Shown piece after piece: positions 16,843 through 25,332 of a stretch of DNA of 64,000 bases. Source of the stretch: Dryocola sp051297175 (lineage in GTDB: Bacteria; Pseudomonadota; Gammaproteobacteria; Enterobacterales; Enterobacteriaceae); the NCBI RefSeq assembly GCF_051297175.1, contig NZ_JBINNY010000001.1:992001-1056000 (forward strand). Reading direction: 5' to 3'. The notes below the pieces were generated by a model that ran no database searches, was not told the origin of the DNA, and saw only the letters and a program-made list of their open reading frames with translations. Both the position numbers and the translations under genes were made by a program. Position 1 is the stretch's first letter, and every line of letters begins with the position of its first letter.

Positions 16843-16910
16843 GTTTCACCAATAGAATACGGGTACAATCGGCCTTTATTGTACCGCAGGCTTAAGTGAG
16901 TGAGAAATTG

Positions 16911-17459
16911 ATGGATAACGACGTGCGCCAGGCGCTGGAAACCTTCACCGAACGTTTTTGCACGCTGTGGCGTGAGCAAACCGGCAGCTGGCCTGCAAGT
17001 GAAGATCTGTACGGTGTCCCGTCACCCTGTATCGTTACGACCACCGGTAGCGACGTGCGCTGGCAGCCGCAGCCTTTTTCTCTTGATACCGATCTCAGCG
17101 CCGTTGAGCGCGCGATGGATATCTCGCTCCAGCCAGCCGCCCACCAGTTCTACACCACCCAGTTTGCCGGGGATATGCCCGCACGCTCTGGCAGCGTGGC
17201 CCTCACGCTCCTGCAAGCCTGGAGCGAAGACGATTTTCAGCGCGTGCAGGAAAATCTGATAGGCCATCTGGTGACGCAAAAGCGCCTGAAGCTTTCACCG
17301 ACGCTGTTCCTTGCCACCACGGTTGATGAAATGGAAGTGGTATCGCTGTGCAATCTCAGCGGCGAAGTTTTGCTGGAGAAACTTGGCACAAAGCAGCGTA
17401 CAACGCTTGCGCCAACGCTCGCAGCTTTCCTGGAAACGCTTGAGCCAAAGGTTATTTAG
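16911..17459 (+). CDS. syd: SecY-interacting protein Syd
   Basis: Syd is a cytoplasmic protein that binds SecY and can act in quality control of the Sec translocon. The ATG at 16911 (MDNDVRQALETF) gives 182 residues, the usual length. A GTG at 16896 in frame would add five residues and is less likely. Conserved segments are YGVPSPCIVTT, WQPQPF, FYTTQFAGDM and SEDDFQRVQENLIGHLVTQKRLK. It lies between queF and csrB, as in E. coli. Confidence 0.94.
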   Translation: MDNDVRQALETFTERFCTLWREQTGSWPASEDLYGVPSPCIVTTTGSDVRWQPQPFSLDTDLSAVERAMDISLQPAAHQFYTTQFAGDMPARSGSVALTLLQAWSEDDFQRVQENLIGHLVTQKRLKLSPTLFLATTVDEMEVVSLCNLSGEVLLEKLGTKQRTTLAPTLAAFLETLEPKVI

Positions 17460-17479
17460 CGGCACTTGCCGATTGCCGG

Positions 17480-17497
17480 TGTGAGAGATCTCTTACA
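17480..17497. promoter_or_regulatory. UvrY (BarA/UvrY) binding box of csrB
   Basis: TGTGAGAGATCTCTTACA is an 18-bp dyad that matches the upstream UvrY-binding element described for csrB in enterobacteria. It is about 190 bases before the CsrB start. Confidence 0.75.
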
Positions 17498-17502
17498 CAA
17501 GC

Positions 17503-17520
17503 TGTGAGAGATCGCTAAGT
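17503..17520. promoter_or_regulatory. Second, half-conserved UvrY-like box
   Basis: TGTGAGAGATCGCTAAGT repeats the left half of the preceding box exactly, with a weakened right half, 23 bases downstream of it (start to start). Confidence 0.5.
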
Positions 17521-17669
17521 TTTTGTAAGCCATAACGCCGCTTAATCCCTGATCACATAATACTAATCAATGAGTTAGTGCTAATCATAATGGCCTACAA
17601 CTGAAACTTATGGGGAACTTTACTGTCGGGTGCCTTGTCATAAGCGGCCAAATATTAGATCCTATGTTC

Positions 17670-18043
17670 ATCGACAGGGAGTCGGGTAGTGAAGGCGATG
17701 TCAGGATGATGTCACTTCATGAAGAAGCGGATGACACCAGGATGGTGTTACAAGGAAGGCTTCAGGAAGAAGCACGGAACACTCAGGATGAGTAAGGGAC
17801 ACCTCCAGGACGGAGAATGAGAGCCGATACAGGAAGATCGGTGGGTCTGGAAGACCAAAGGATATCGCATCAGGATGATGCAGGACACCAGCAGGATGTT
17901 GGTTGCAGGACGCACGTACGACGGATTGTAGGTCAGGAGACCGCAGGACAAAGTTGTCACGGACGAGCAGGGAGCACTAAAAGTAGCGGGATTAGCTGCG
18001 AAACGAACCGGGAGCACTGTTTCATACAGTGCTCCCTTTTTTT
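17670..18043 (+). ncRNA. csrB: CsrB regulatory RNA
   Basis: CsrB sequesters the translational regulator CsrA. The RNA starts with TCGACAGGGAGTC as in E. coli. It carries about 25 GGA triplets, many as CAGGA(T/C/A) in hairpin loops such as CACCAGGATGGTG and CTCCAGGACGGAG. It ends with the conserved core GTAGCGGGATTAGCTGCGAAACGAACC and the terminator GGGAGCACTGT / ACAGTGCTCCC plus seven T. Length about 374 nt compares with 369 in E. coli. The 5' end is placed by similarity. Position between syd and yqcC is conserved. Confidence 0.93.
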
Positions 18044-18114
18044 ATGCATTTTTTTCGCCAGTGCGAAGAAGTGGTATGCTTGCTCGCTTCATTAGACTGA
18101 CGTATGAGGTTTTC

Positions 18115-18444
18115 ATGGAACGCCATGCGCTGGTACGCCAGCATTTATTAGCCATCGAACAGGTTTTACGCGATCACCAGCTGTGGCAGGGCGTTGCTCC
18201 GCAGCCAACGGCGTTTGAAAGCACGCAGCCCTTTTTTATGGACACGATGGAGCCGCACGAGTGGCTGCAATGGGTTCTGATCCCCCGCATGCATGCGCTT
18301 ATCGACAGCAATCTTCCGCTGCCGGTCGCTTTTGCCCTGGCCCCCTATTATGAAATGGCGCTGGATGCCGCTCATGTCGGGCGCGAACCGCTGCTGGCAG
18401 CTCTGCAGGAGCTGGATGTTCTCTTTGCCAGCCAAGCCGACTGA
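18115..18444 (+). CDS. yqcC: YqcC family protein
   Basis: A 109-residue all-helical YqcC/DUF446 protein of unknown function. The start at 18115 (MERHALVRQ) gives the family length. A frame back to 18061 runs close to the csrB terminator and has no support. The conserved block STQPFFMDTMEPHEWLQWVLIPRMHALID is intact (residues about 35-65). It overlaps truC by one base, so it is cotranscribed and coupled with that tRNA enzyme, as in E. coli. Confidence 0.92.
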   Translation: MERHALVRQHLLAIEQVLRDHQLWQGVAPQPTAFESTQPFFMDTMEPHEWLQWVLIPRMHALIDSNLPLPVAFALAPYYEMALDAAHVGREPLLAALQELDVLFASQAD

Positions 18445-19226
18445 TGCTGGAAATCATCTATCAGGACGAATGGCTGGTTGCGGTAAATAAGCCTTCGGGC
18501 TGGCTGGTACACCGCAGCTGGCTGGACAGACACGAAACGGTTTTCGTGATGCAAACCGTGCGCGACCAGATTGGCCAGCACGTTTTCACCGTTCACCGCC
18601 TGGACAGGCCCACTTCCGGCGTTTTGCTGATGGGCCTTTCAAGCGAGGTGGGGCGTCTGTTGTCCCAGCAGTTTGAAAACCATCAGATTCAAAAGCGCTA
18701 CCACGCGGTGACGCGCGGCTGGCTTGAGGACGAGGCGGTGCTCGATTACCCGCTGACCGAAGAGCTGGATAAAATCGCGGATAAGCACGCAAGCCAGGAA
18801 AAAGGCCCGCAGCCTGCGGTCACGCGCTATCGCGGCCTTGCCACGGTTGAGATGCCGGTGCCGGTTGGCCGTTACCCAACGGCGCGCTATAGCCTGGTCG
18901 AGCTGGAGCCGCAGACGGGCCGTAAACACCAGCTGCGCCGCCACCTTTCGCACCTGCGCCATCCTATTATCGGCGATTCTAAGCACGGCGATTTACGCCA
19001 GAATCGCGGCGCGGCAGAGCATTTTGGCTGCCAGCGTTTGATGCTGCACGCAAGCCATCTGCAGCTCAATCATCCGATCACCGGTGAGCCGCTAACGCTG
19101 CGGGCGCGCCTCGACGATACCTGGATGCAAATGATGTCACAGTTTGGCTGGCGTGGCCTGCTGAGCGATATTGAAAAGGTTGAGTTTGACGCGGGCAACC
19201 GTCAGGATGAAGTCCAGACACAATAA
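18444..19226 (+). CDS. truC: tRNA pseudouridine(65) synthase
   Basis: TruC converts U65 of tRNA-Ile1 and tRNA-Asp to pseudouridine. The 260-residue RluA-family protein has the catalytic motif HRLDRPTSGVLLMG with Asp at residue 54, the position reported for E. coli. It also has the RluA-family motif ETGRKHQLRRH-like segment PQTGRKHQLRRHLSHLRHPI near 155-175. It follows yqcC with a one-base overlap and precedes yqcA. Confidence 0.95.
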   Translation: MLEIIYQDEWLVAVNKPSGWLVHRSWLDRHETVFVMQTVRDQIGQHVFTVHRLDRPTSGVLLMGLSSEVGRLLSQQFENHQIQKRYHAVTRGWLEDEAVLDYPLTEELDKIADKHASQEKGPQPAVTRYRGLATVEMPVPVGRYPTARYSLVELEPQTGRKHQLRRHLSHLRHPIIGDSKHGDLRQNRGAAEHFGCQRLMLHASHLQLNHPITGEPLTLRARLDDTWMQMMSQFGWRGLLSDIEKVEFDAGNRQDEVQTQ

Positions 19227-19241
19227 TCCAGAGAGAAACCT

Positions 19242-19691
19242 ATGGCCGAAGTGGGTATTTTTGTTGGCACAATGTATGGAAACTCGCTGCTGGTGGCTGA
19301 AGAAGCCGAAGCGATTTTAAAAAAGCTGGGCCACAAGGCGAAGGTGTTTGAAGACCCTGAGCTTTCCGACTGGCAGCATTACCGCAATGACTATGTGCTG
19401 GTTGTGACCTCCACGACCGGACAGGGCGATTTGCCCGACAGCATTGTTCCGCTGTTCCAGGCGATAAAAAATGATGTCGGCTATCAGCCCGAGCTGCGCT
19501 ACGGTTTAATCGCCCTTGGCGACAGCAGCTACGACCGCTTCTGCGGCGGCGGCAAGCAGTTTGACGCGCTGTTGCAGGAGCAGGGCGCCACCCGCATCGG
19601 CAGCGTGCTGGCTATCGATGCCAGCGAACATCCTGAACCCGAATCTGTCTCCAACCCGTGGGTTGAGCAGTGGGCGGCATTGCTGAACTAG
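19242..19691 (+). CDS. yqcA: Flavodoxin YqcA
   Basis: YqcA is a 149-residue short-chain-type flavodoxin that binds FMN. The phosphate loop is GTMYGNSLLVAEEAE (residues 8-22). The flavin-contacting loops are TSTTGQGDLPDS and ALGDSSYDRFCGGGKQF. It acts in the cytoplasm as a one-electron carrier; its partner is not settled. AGAGAG 10 bases ahead is a plausible ribosome site. It ends the yqcC-truC-yqcA group. Confidence 0.93.
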   Translation: MAEVGIFVGTMYGNSLLVAEEAEAILKKLGHKAKVFEDPELSDWQHYRNDYVLVVTSTTGQGDLPDSIVPLFQAIKNDVGYQPELRYGLIALGDSSYDRFCGGGKQFDALLQEQGATRIGSVLAIDASEHPEPESVSNPWVEQWAALLN

Positions 19692-19697
19692 CCTCAC

Positions 19698-19728
19698 CCG
19701 GCGGATATCGCTAACGCATGTCCGCCGG
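19698..19728. repeat. REP palindrome after yqcA
   Basis: CCGGCGGATATCG and CATGTCCGCCGG arms form an imperfect palindrome just after the yqcA stop. The remaining ~250 bases to gudP hold its promoter region; no operator could be assigned. Confidence 0.65.
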
Positions 19729-19976
19729 CGTGACTTCTGTTTTCCACTCGTTTTTCCCCTCTGTTTCAAAAATCGTGAACCATCCCCCAGCGTCATGGAC
19801 AGACGCCAGAAACTGCTCAAATCCTCACCGCCAAACTTGTGTCTTTGCACGATGAGGCACGCCTGCACTCTTCATATACTTTTCCTCGGCCAAAAAATAA
19901 ACCGCAGAAACCATAGCGGATAAGCCAAAAAAACCTCCAGTTACCCTACAAAAGCTGTTCAGTTCAGGAGTGCAAC

Positions 19977-21332
19977 ATGAACACAATTAGCCAAACGGCG
20001 AGCGCGGTCGAAAAAAGGACTAACGCCCGCTACTGGATAGTGGTGATGCTGTTTATCGTCACCTCTTTTAACTACGGCGACCGCGCTACTCTATCGATAG
20101 CCGGTTCTGAAATGGCCAAAGACATCGGCCTCGACCCCATTGGCATGGGCTACGTCTTTTCTGCATTTTCATGGGCTTATGTCATAGGCCAGATCCCCGG
20201 CGGCTGGCTGCTCGACCGCTTCGGCTCGAAGCGTGTCTATTTCTGGTCCATCTTCATCTGGTCGATGTTTACCCTGCTGCAGGGCTTCGTCGATATCTTC
20301 AGCGGCTTTGGCATCATCATCGCGCTGTTCACCCTGCGCTTCCTGGTGGGGCTTGCCGAAGCGCCTTCATTCCCCGGCAACAGCAGGATCGTGGCGGCCT
20401 GGTTCCCGGCTCAGGAGCGCGGCACGGCGGTTTCCATTTTTAACTCCGCGCAGTATTTCGCCACCGTGATCTTTGCGCCGATCATGGGCTGGCTGACGCA
20501 TGAAGTCGGCTGGTCGCACGTCTTCTTCTTTATGGGCGGGCTTGGGGTCATTATCAGCTTCGTCTGGCTGAAGGTGATCCACGAGCCGAACAACCATCCG
20601 GGCGTTAACAAGAAAGAGCTGGAGTACATCGAAGAGGGCGGCGCGCTGATCAATATGGATCAGAAGAAAGCCAAAGAGCACGTACCCTTCGCGCAGAAAT
20701 GGGGGCAGATCAAACAGCTGCTCGGCTCGCGCATGATGATCGGCATCTACATCGGCCAGTACTGCATCAACGCCTTAACCTACTTCTTTATTACCTGGTT
20801 CCCTGTCTATCTGGTGCAGGAAAAGGGCATGTCGATTCTCAAGGCGGGTTTTGTGGCCTCGGTGCCAGCGGTGTGCGGATTTGTCGGCGGCGTGCTGGGT
20901 GGGGTGATTTCCGACTGGCTGATGCGCCGCACCGGTTCGCTGAATATCGCCCGCAAAACGCCTATCGTGCTGGGGATGATGCTCTCGGTCAGCATGGTGT
21001 TCTGTAACTACGTGCAAACTGAATGGGTGGTCATCGGATTTATGGCGCTGGCGTTCTTCGGCAAAGGCATCGGCGCGCTGGGCTGGGCGGTCATGGCGGA
21101 CACAGCGCCGAAAGAGATCAGCGGCCTGAGCGGCGGCCTGTTCAACATGTTCGGTAACGTCTCCGGCATCGTGACGCCAATCGCTATCGGCTACATTGTC
21201 GGGGTGTCCGGCTCGTTCAACGGCGCGCTGATTTACGTCGGGGTTCACGCCATCGTGGCGGTGCTGAGCTACCTGGTCATCGTCGGCGATATTAAACGTA
21301 TCGAGCTGAAGCCGGTCATTACAGGACGCTAA
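19977..21332 (+). CDS. gudP: Glucarate/galactarate MFS transporter
   Basis: GudP is a major-facilitator permease of the anion:cation symporter family that imports D-glucarate and galactarate. The 451-residue protein has about 12 hydrophobic helices. Family motifs include FNYGDRATLSIAG near residue 32, GWLLDRFGSKRVY near 80 and GLAEAPSFPGNSRIVAAWFP near 125. AGTTCAGGAGTG just before the ATG supplies the ribosome site. It heads a run of four genes for glucarate use with very short spacing. Confidence 0.95.
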   Translation: MNTISQTASAVEKRTNARYWIVVMLFIVTSFNYGDRATLSIAGSEMAKDIGLDPIGMGYVFSAFSWAYVIGQIPGGWLLDRFGSKRVYFWSIFIWSMFTLLQGFVDIFSGFGIIIALFTLRFLVGLAEAPSFPGNSRIVAAWFPAQERGTAVSIFNSAQYFATVIFAPIMGWLTHEVGWSHVFFFMGGLGVIISFVWLKVIHEPNNHPGVNKKELEYIEEGGALINMDQKKAKEHVPFAQKWGQIKQLLGSRMMIGIYIGQYCINALTYFFITWFPVYLVQEKGMSILKAGFVASVPAVCGFVGGVLGGVISDWLMRRTGSLNIARKTPIVLGMMLSVSMVFCNYVQTEWVVIGFMALAFFGKGIGALGWAVMADTAPKEISGLSGGLFNMFGNVSGIVTPIAIGYIVGVSGSFNGALIYVGVHAIVAVLSYLVIVGDIKRIELKPVITGR

Positions 21333-21334
21333 AT

Positions 21335-22675
21335 ATGAATACTCAAGCAGGCCCGATTGTAACTGATATGAAGGTCATCCCGGTGGCCGGGCACGACAGC
21401 ATGCTGCTGAACATTGGCGGCGCGCACGGCGCTTTTTTCACGCGCAACATCGTGGTGCTTACCGATAACGCCGGGAATACGGGCGTGGGGGAAGCGCCGG
21501 GCGGAGAGGTGATTTACCAGACGCTGGTCGACGCCATACCGCAGGTGGTGGGTCAGGAAGTGGCGCGCATGAACCGCGTGGTGCAGAACGTTCACAAAGG
21601 CAACCAGTCGGCCGATTTCGATACCTTTGGCAAAGGCGCGTGGACGTTTGAACTGCGCGTAAACGCGGTGGCGGCGCTTGAAGCCGCGCTGCTCGACCTT
21701 CTCGGCAAGGCGCTGAACGTGCCGGTTTGCGAGCTGCTCGGCCCCGGCAAACAGCGTGACGAAGTGACGGTGCTTGGCTATCTGTTCTACATTGGCGACC
21801 GTACCAAAACCGATCTGCCCTATCTGGACGGTAAACATGCCCGCCACGCGTGGTACGAACTGCGCCATCAGGAAGCGCTGACCAGCGGGTCGATAGTGCG
21901 GCTGGCAGAGGCCGCGCAGGACCGCTACGGTTTTAAGGATTTCAAACTGAAAGGCGGCGTGCTGCCGGGCGAACAGGAGCTGGACGCCGCGCGCGAGCTG
22001 AAAAAGCGTTTCCCGGACGCGCGAATCACCGTCGATCCTAACGGAGCCTGGCTGTTGGATGAGGCCATCGAACTCTGCAAAGGCATGGGCGACGTGCTGA
22101 CCTACGCCGAAGATCCGTGCGGGGCGGAGCAGGGCTATTCAGGCCGCGAAATTATGGCGGAGTTCCGCCGCGCGACGGGTCTGCCGGTCGCCACCAATAT
22201 GATTGCCACCAACTGGCGTGAATTGAACCACGCGGCGATGGTCAACGCGGTGGATATTCCGCTTGCCGATCCGCATTTCTGGACGCTGAGCGGTGCCGTT
22301 CGCGTGGCGCAGCTATGTGATGACTGGGGCCTGACGTGGGGCTGCCATTCCAATAACCACTTTGATATTTCGCTGGCGATGTTCACCCACGTCGGCGCGG
22401 CGGCACCGGGCAGGCCGACCGCCATCGACACGCATTGGATCTGGCAGGAAGGCGACCAGCGCCTCACCCAATCGCCGCTACAGATAGTCGACGGCAAGAT
22501 TGCCGTACCGGACGCCCCCGGCCTCGGCGTAGAGCTGGACTGGGAGCAGGTGCAGAAAGCCCACGAAATCTCCAAGTCGCTTCCCGGCGGTTCGCGCAAC
22601 GACGCGACGGCCATGCAATACCTGGTGCCCGGCTGGCAGTTCGATCGTAAACGTCCGGCCTTTGGCCGTGGATAA
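21335..22675 (+). CDS. gudX: Glucarate dehydratase-related protein GudX
   Basis: GudX is an enolase-superfamily paralogue of glucarate dehydratase; the E. coli protein is reported to have low dehydratase activity. The 446-residue protein keeps the catalytic-type motif DFKLKGGVLPG (KxK), the metal ligands in TVDPNGAW and YAEDPCGAEQGYSGRE, and the base histidine segment CHSNNHFDISLAMFTH. It therefore looks chemically competent. It starts two bases after the gudP stop and overlaps nothing. The downstream paralogue gudD is very similar, as expected from an old tandem duplication. Confidence 0.92.
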   Translation: MNTQAGPIVTDMKVIPVAGHDSMLLNIGGAHGAFFTRNIVVLTDNAGNTGVGEAPGGEVIYQTLVDAIPQVVGQEVARMNRVVQNVHKGNQSADFDTFGKGAWTFELRVNAVAALEAALLDLLGKALNVPVCELLGPGKQRDEVTVLGYLFYIGDRTKTDLPYLDGKHARHAWYELRHQEALTSGSIVRLAEAAQDRYGFKDFKLKGGVLPGEQELDAARELKKRFPDARITVDPNGAWLLDEAIELCKGMGDVLTYAEDPCGAEQGYSGREIMAEFRRATGLPVATNMIATNWRELNHAAMVNAVDIPLADPHFWTLSGAVRVAQLCDDWGLTWGCHSNNHFDISLAMFTHVGAAAPGRPTAIDTHWIWQEGDQRLTQSPLQIVDGKIAVPDAPGLGVELDWEQVQKAHEISKSLPGGSRNDATAMQYLVPGWQFDRKRPAFGRG

Positions 22676-22700
22676 CACTCTCGATGACAAGGAATTTATA

Positions 22701-24041
22701 ATGAATACATCTACTTCTACCCCGATTGTTACCGCCATGCAGGTGATCCCCGTCGCCGGTCACGACAGCATGCTGATGAACCTCAGCGGCGCGCACGCGC
22801 CGTTCTTTACCCGCAATATCGTGATTATTAAAGATAACTCCGGGCATACCGGCGTGGGGGAAATCCCGGGCGGCGAGAAAATCCGCCAAACGCTGGAGGA
22901 CGCCGCGGCGCTGGTGGTTGGCAAAACGCTGGGCGAATATAAAAACGTTCTCAACGCCGTGCGCCAGCAGTTTGCCGACCGCGACGCCGGCGGCCGTGGC
23001 CTACAAACCTTTGACCTGCGTACCACCATCCACGTGGTAACCGGTATCGAAGCGGCTATGCTTGACCTGCTGGGCCAGCACCTTGGCGTCAACGTGGCAA
23101 GCCTGTTGGGCGACGGGCAGCAGCGCAGCGAAGTGGAAATGCTTGGCTACCTGTTCTTCGTCGGCAACCGCAGGCTGACGCCGCTGCCGTATCAAAGCCA
23201 GCCGGATGAGAAATGCGACTGGTACCGTATTCGCCACGAAGAGGCGATGACGCCGGATACCGTGGTGCGGCTGGCCGAGGCGGCCTATGAAAAATACGGC
23301 TTTAACGATTTCAAGCTTAAGGGCGGCGTGCTGGCCGGCAGCGAAGAGGCCGAAGCGGTGACGGCGCTGGCGAAACGCTTCCCGCAGGCGCGCGTGACCC
23401 TCGATCCTAACGGTGCCTGGTCGCTCAACGAGGCGATCGGTCTCGGCAAACAGCTGCGCGGCGTGCTGGCCTATGCGGAAGATCCGTGCGGCGCCGAGCA
23501 GGGCTATTCCGGCCGCGAAGTGATGGCGGAGTTCCGGCGCGCCACCGGCCTGCCGACGGCGACGAATATGATCGCGACCGACTGGCGGCAGATGGGCCAC
23601 ACGCTTTCTCTGCAATCGGTCGATATTCCGCTGGCCGACCCACACTTCTGGACCATGCAGGGCTCGGTGCGCGTCGCGCAAATGTGCCATGATTTTGGTC
23701 TGACGTGGGGCTCTCACTCCAACAACCACTTTGATATTTCGCTGGCGATGTTTACCCATGTGGCGGCTGCCGCGCCGGGGAAAATCACCGCTATCGACAC
23801 CCACTGGATATGGCAGGAAGGCAACCAGCGGTTAACGAAGCAGCCGTTTGAAATCAAAGGCGGCATGGTGCAGGTGCCGTCAGCGCCGGGCCTGGGCGTG
23901 GAGCTGGACATGGACGAAGTGATGAAAGCGCACGAGCTTTATCAAAAACACGGGCTTGGCGCACGGGATGACGCTATGGCAATGCAGTATCTTATCCCGA
24001 ACTGGACCTTTGATAACAAACGCCCCTGCATGGTGCGTTAG
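22701..24041 (+). CDS. gudD: Glucarate dehydratase
   Basis: GudD dehydrates D-glucarate (and L-idarate) to 5-dehydro-4-deoxy-D-glucarate. ATG 22701, with AAGGAA eight bases ahead, gives 446 residues, equal to E. coli GudD. An in-frame start at 22662 lies inside gudX and is unlikely. Enolase-superfamily residues are in FNDFKLKGGVLAG, TLDPNGAWSLNEA, YAEDPCGAEQGYSGRE and SHSNNHFDISLAMFTH. It is the main catabolic enzyme of the operon and is followed by garK. Confidence 0.96.
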   Translation: MNTSTSTPIVTAMQVIPVAGHDSMLMNLSGAHAPFFTRNIVIIKDNSGHTGVGEIPGGEKIRQTLEDAAALVVGKTLGEYKNVLNAVRQQFADRDAGGRGLQTFDLRTTIHVVTGIEAAMLDLLGQHLGVNVASLLGDGQQRSEVEMLGYLFFVGNRRLTPLPYQSQPDEKCDWYRIRHEEAMTPDTVVRLAEAAYEKYGFNDFKLKGGVLAGSEEAEAVTALAKRFPQARVTLDPNGAWSLNEAIGLGKQLRGVLAYAEDPCGAEQGYSGREVMAEFRRATGLPTATNMIATDWRQMGHTLSLQSVDIPLADPHFWTMQGSVRVAQMCHDFGLTWGSHSNNHFDISLAMFTHVAAAAPGKITAIDTHWIWQEGNQRLTKQPFEIKGGMVQVPSAPGLGVELDMDEVMKAHELYQKHGLGARDDAMAMQYLIPNWTFDNKRPCMVR

Positions 24042-24093
24042 GTTACCCCCGGTGCCTGCGGGCACCGTTCCCCCCAATCGCGACGGATGGCAT

Positions 24094-25242
24094 ATGAAAA
24101 TTGTAATCGCTCCAGACTCGTACAAAGAGAGCCTTAGCGCGCTCGAGGTGGCGACGCAGATAGAAGCAGGATTTCGGGAGATTTTTCCGCAGGCTCACTA
24201 TGTGAAGCTGCCGGTCGCCGATGGGGGAGAGGGAACCGTGGAGGCGATGGTTGCGGCGACGCAAGGCCATGTTATCGACGTTGACGTCACCGGCCCGCTC
24301 GGCAGGCCGGTTGCGGCGTTTTACGGTCTGTCCGGCGACGGCGAGTGTGCCTTTATAGAAATGGCGGCGGCCAGCGGCCTGGAGCAGGTTCCGGCTGATA
24401 AACGCAATCCTCTAATTACCACGTCCTGGGGCACGGGCGAGCTTATTCGCCACGCGCTGGAGGGCGGTGTCAAACACATTATTATTGGCCTCGGCGGCAG
24501 CGCCACCAACGATGGCGGCATCGGCATGGTGCAGGCGCTGGGGGCGAAACTGCTGGACGAGAAGGGCGAGCAGTTAGGTTATGGCGGCGGCGAGCTTGAA
24601 AAACTGGCCTCGGTCGACATCGGCGAGCTCGACGAAAGGCTGCGCGGCTGCCGCATCGAAGCGGCCTGTGACGTGACAAACCCGCTAACGGGTAAAGAGG
24701 GCGCTTCCGCCGTCTTTGGCCCGCAGAAAGGCGCAACGCCTGAAATGGTCGAGCGGCTGGACGCGGGGCTTGGGCATTACGCCAAAATTATCGAACGTGA
24801 TTTGGATATCGACGTGCTGGAGATGGCGGGCGGCGGCGCGGCGGGCGGAATGGGAGCCGCGCTGTATGCGTTTTGCGGCGCACAGCTGCGGCCTGGCATC
24901 GAAATCGTTACCGAAGCGCTTAAGCTCGACGAGCTGGTGCGCGACGCGGATCTGGTTATCACCGGCGAAGGGCGCATCGACAGCCAGAGCATTCACGGCA
25001 AAGTGCCGATCGGCGTGGCTCACGTCGCCAAACGCTACGGCAAGCCGACGATCGGTATTGCCGGCAGCCTGACGAAAGACGTGGCGGTGGTGCACGACTA
25101 CGGGCTTGATGCGGTGTTCAGCGTGCTGTACAGCGTCTGCACGCTGGACGAGGCGCTGGAAAACGCCGGGGACAATCTGCGCAAAGCCGCCAGAAACATC
25201 GCCGCGACGATGAAGATTGGTCAGTTGATGCAGCAAGTTTAG
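24094..25242 (+). CDS. garK: Glycerate 2-kinase
   Basis: GarK phosphorylates D-glycerate to 2-phosphoglycerate, the last step of glucarate/galactarate catabolism. The ATG at 24094 (MKIVIAPDSYKES) gives 382 residues. The longer frame overlapping gudD is not supported. Family motifs are VADGGEGTVEAMV, IGLGGSATNDGGIGMVQALG, ACDVTNPLTG, GPQKGAT and ITGEGRIDSQSIHGK. It is 52 bases after gudD on the same strand and so probably a fourth gene of the gud operon. In E. coli K-12 garK is in the unlinked garPLRK operon. GlxK-type function cannot be excluded. Confidence 0.93.
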   Translation: MKIVIAPDSYKESLSALEVATQIEAGFREIFPQAHYVKLPVADGGEGTVEAMVAATQGHVIDVDVTGPLGRPVAAFYGLSGDGECAFIEMAAASGLEQVPADKRNPLITTSWGTGELIRHALEGGVKHIIIGLGGSATNDGGIGMVQALGAKLLDEKGEQLGYGGGELEKLASVDIGELDERLRGCRIEAACDVTNPLTGKEGASAVFGPQKGATPEMVERLDAGLGHYAKIIERDLDIDVLEMAGGGAAGGMGAALYAFCGAQLRPGIEIVTEALKLDELVRDADLVITGEGRIDSQSIHGKVPIGVAHVAKRYGKPTIGIAGSLTKDVAVVHDYGLDAVFSVLYSVCTLDEALENAGDNLRKAARNIAATMKIGQLMQQV

Positions 25243-25245
25243 CTC

Positions 25246-25325
25246 GTAGGGTGGATAGGCAGCAGCGCCATCCACCAGATTGGCAATGGTGACGCGGCGG
25301 ATGGCACTTCGTTTATCCGCCCTAC
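25246..25325. repeat. BIME between garK and ramA
   Basis: GTAGGGTGGATAGGC / GCGCCATCCACC (25246-25276) and GGCGGATGGCACT / TTTATCCGCCCTAC (25296-25325) are two opposed REP palindromes between convergent genes. Confidence 0.85.
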
Positions 25326-25332
25326 GACACTT

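Noticed and set aside
17610..18095. Short open frames within CsrB
   Set aside because: The region is the CsrB RNA with regularly spaced GGA hairpins and a terminator; the frames have no ribosome sites and no protein-like sequence.
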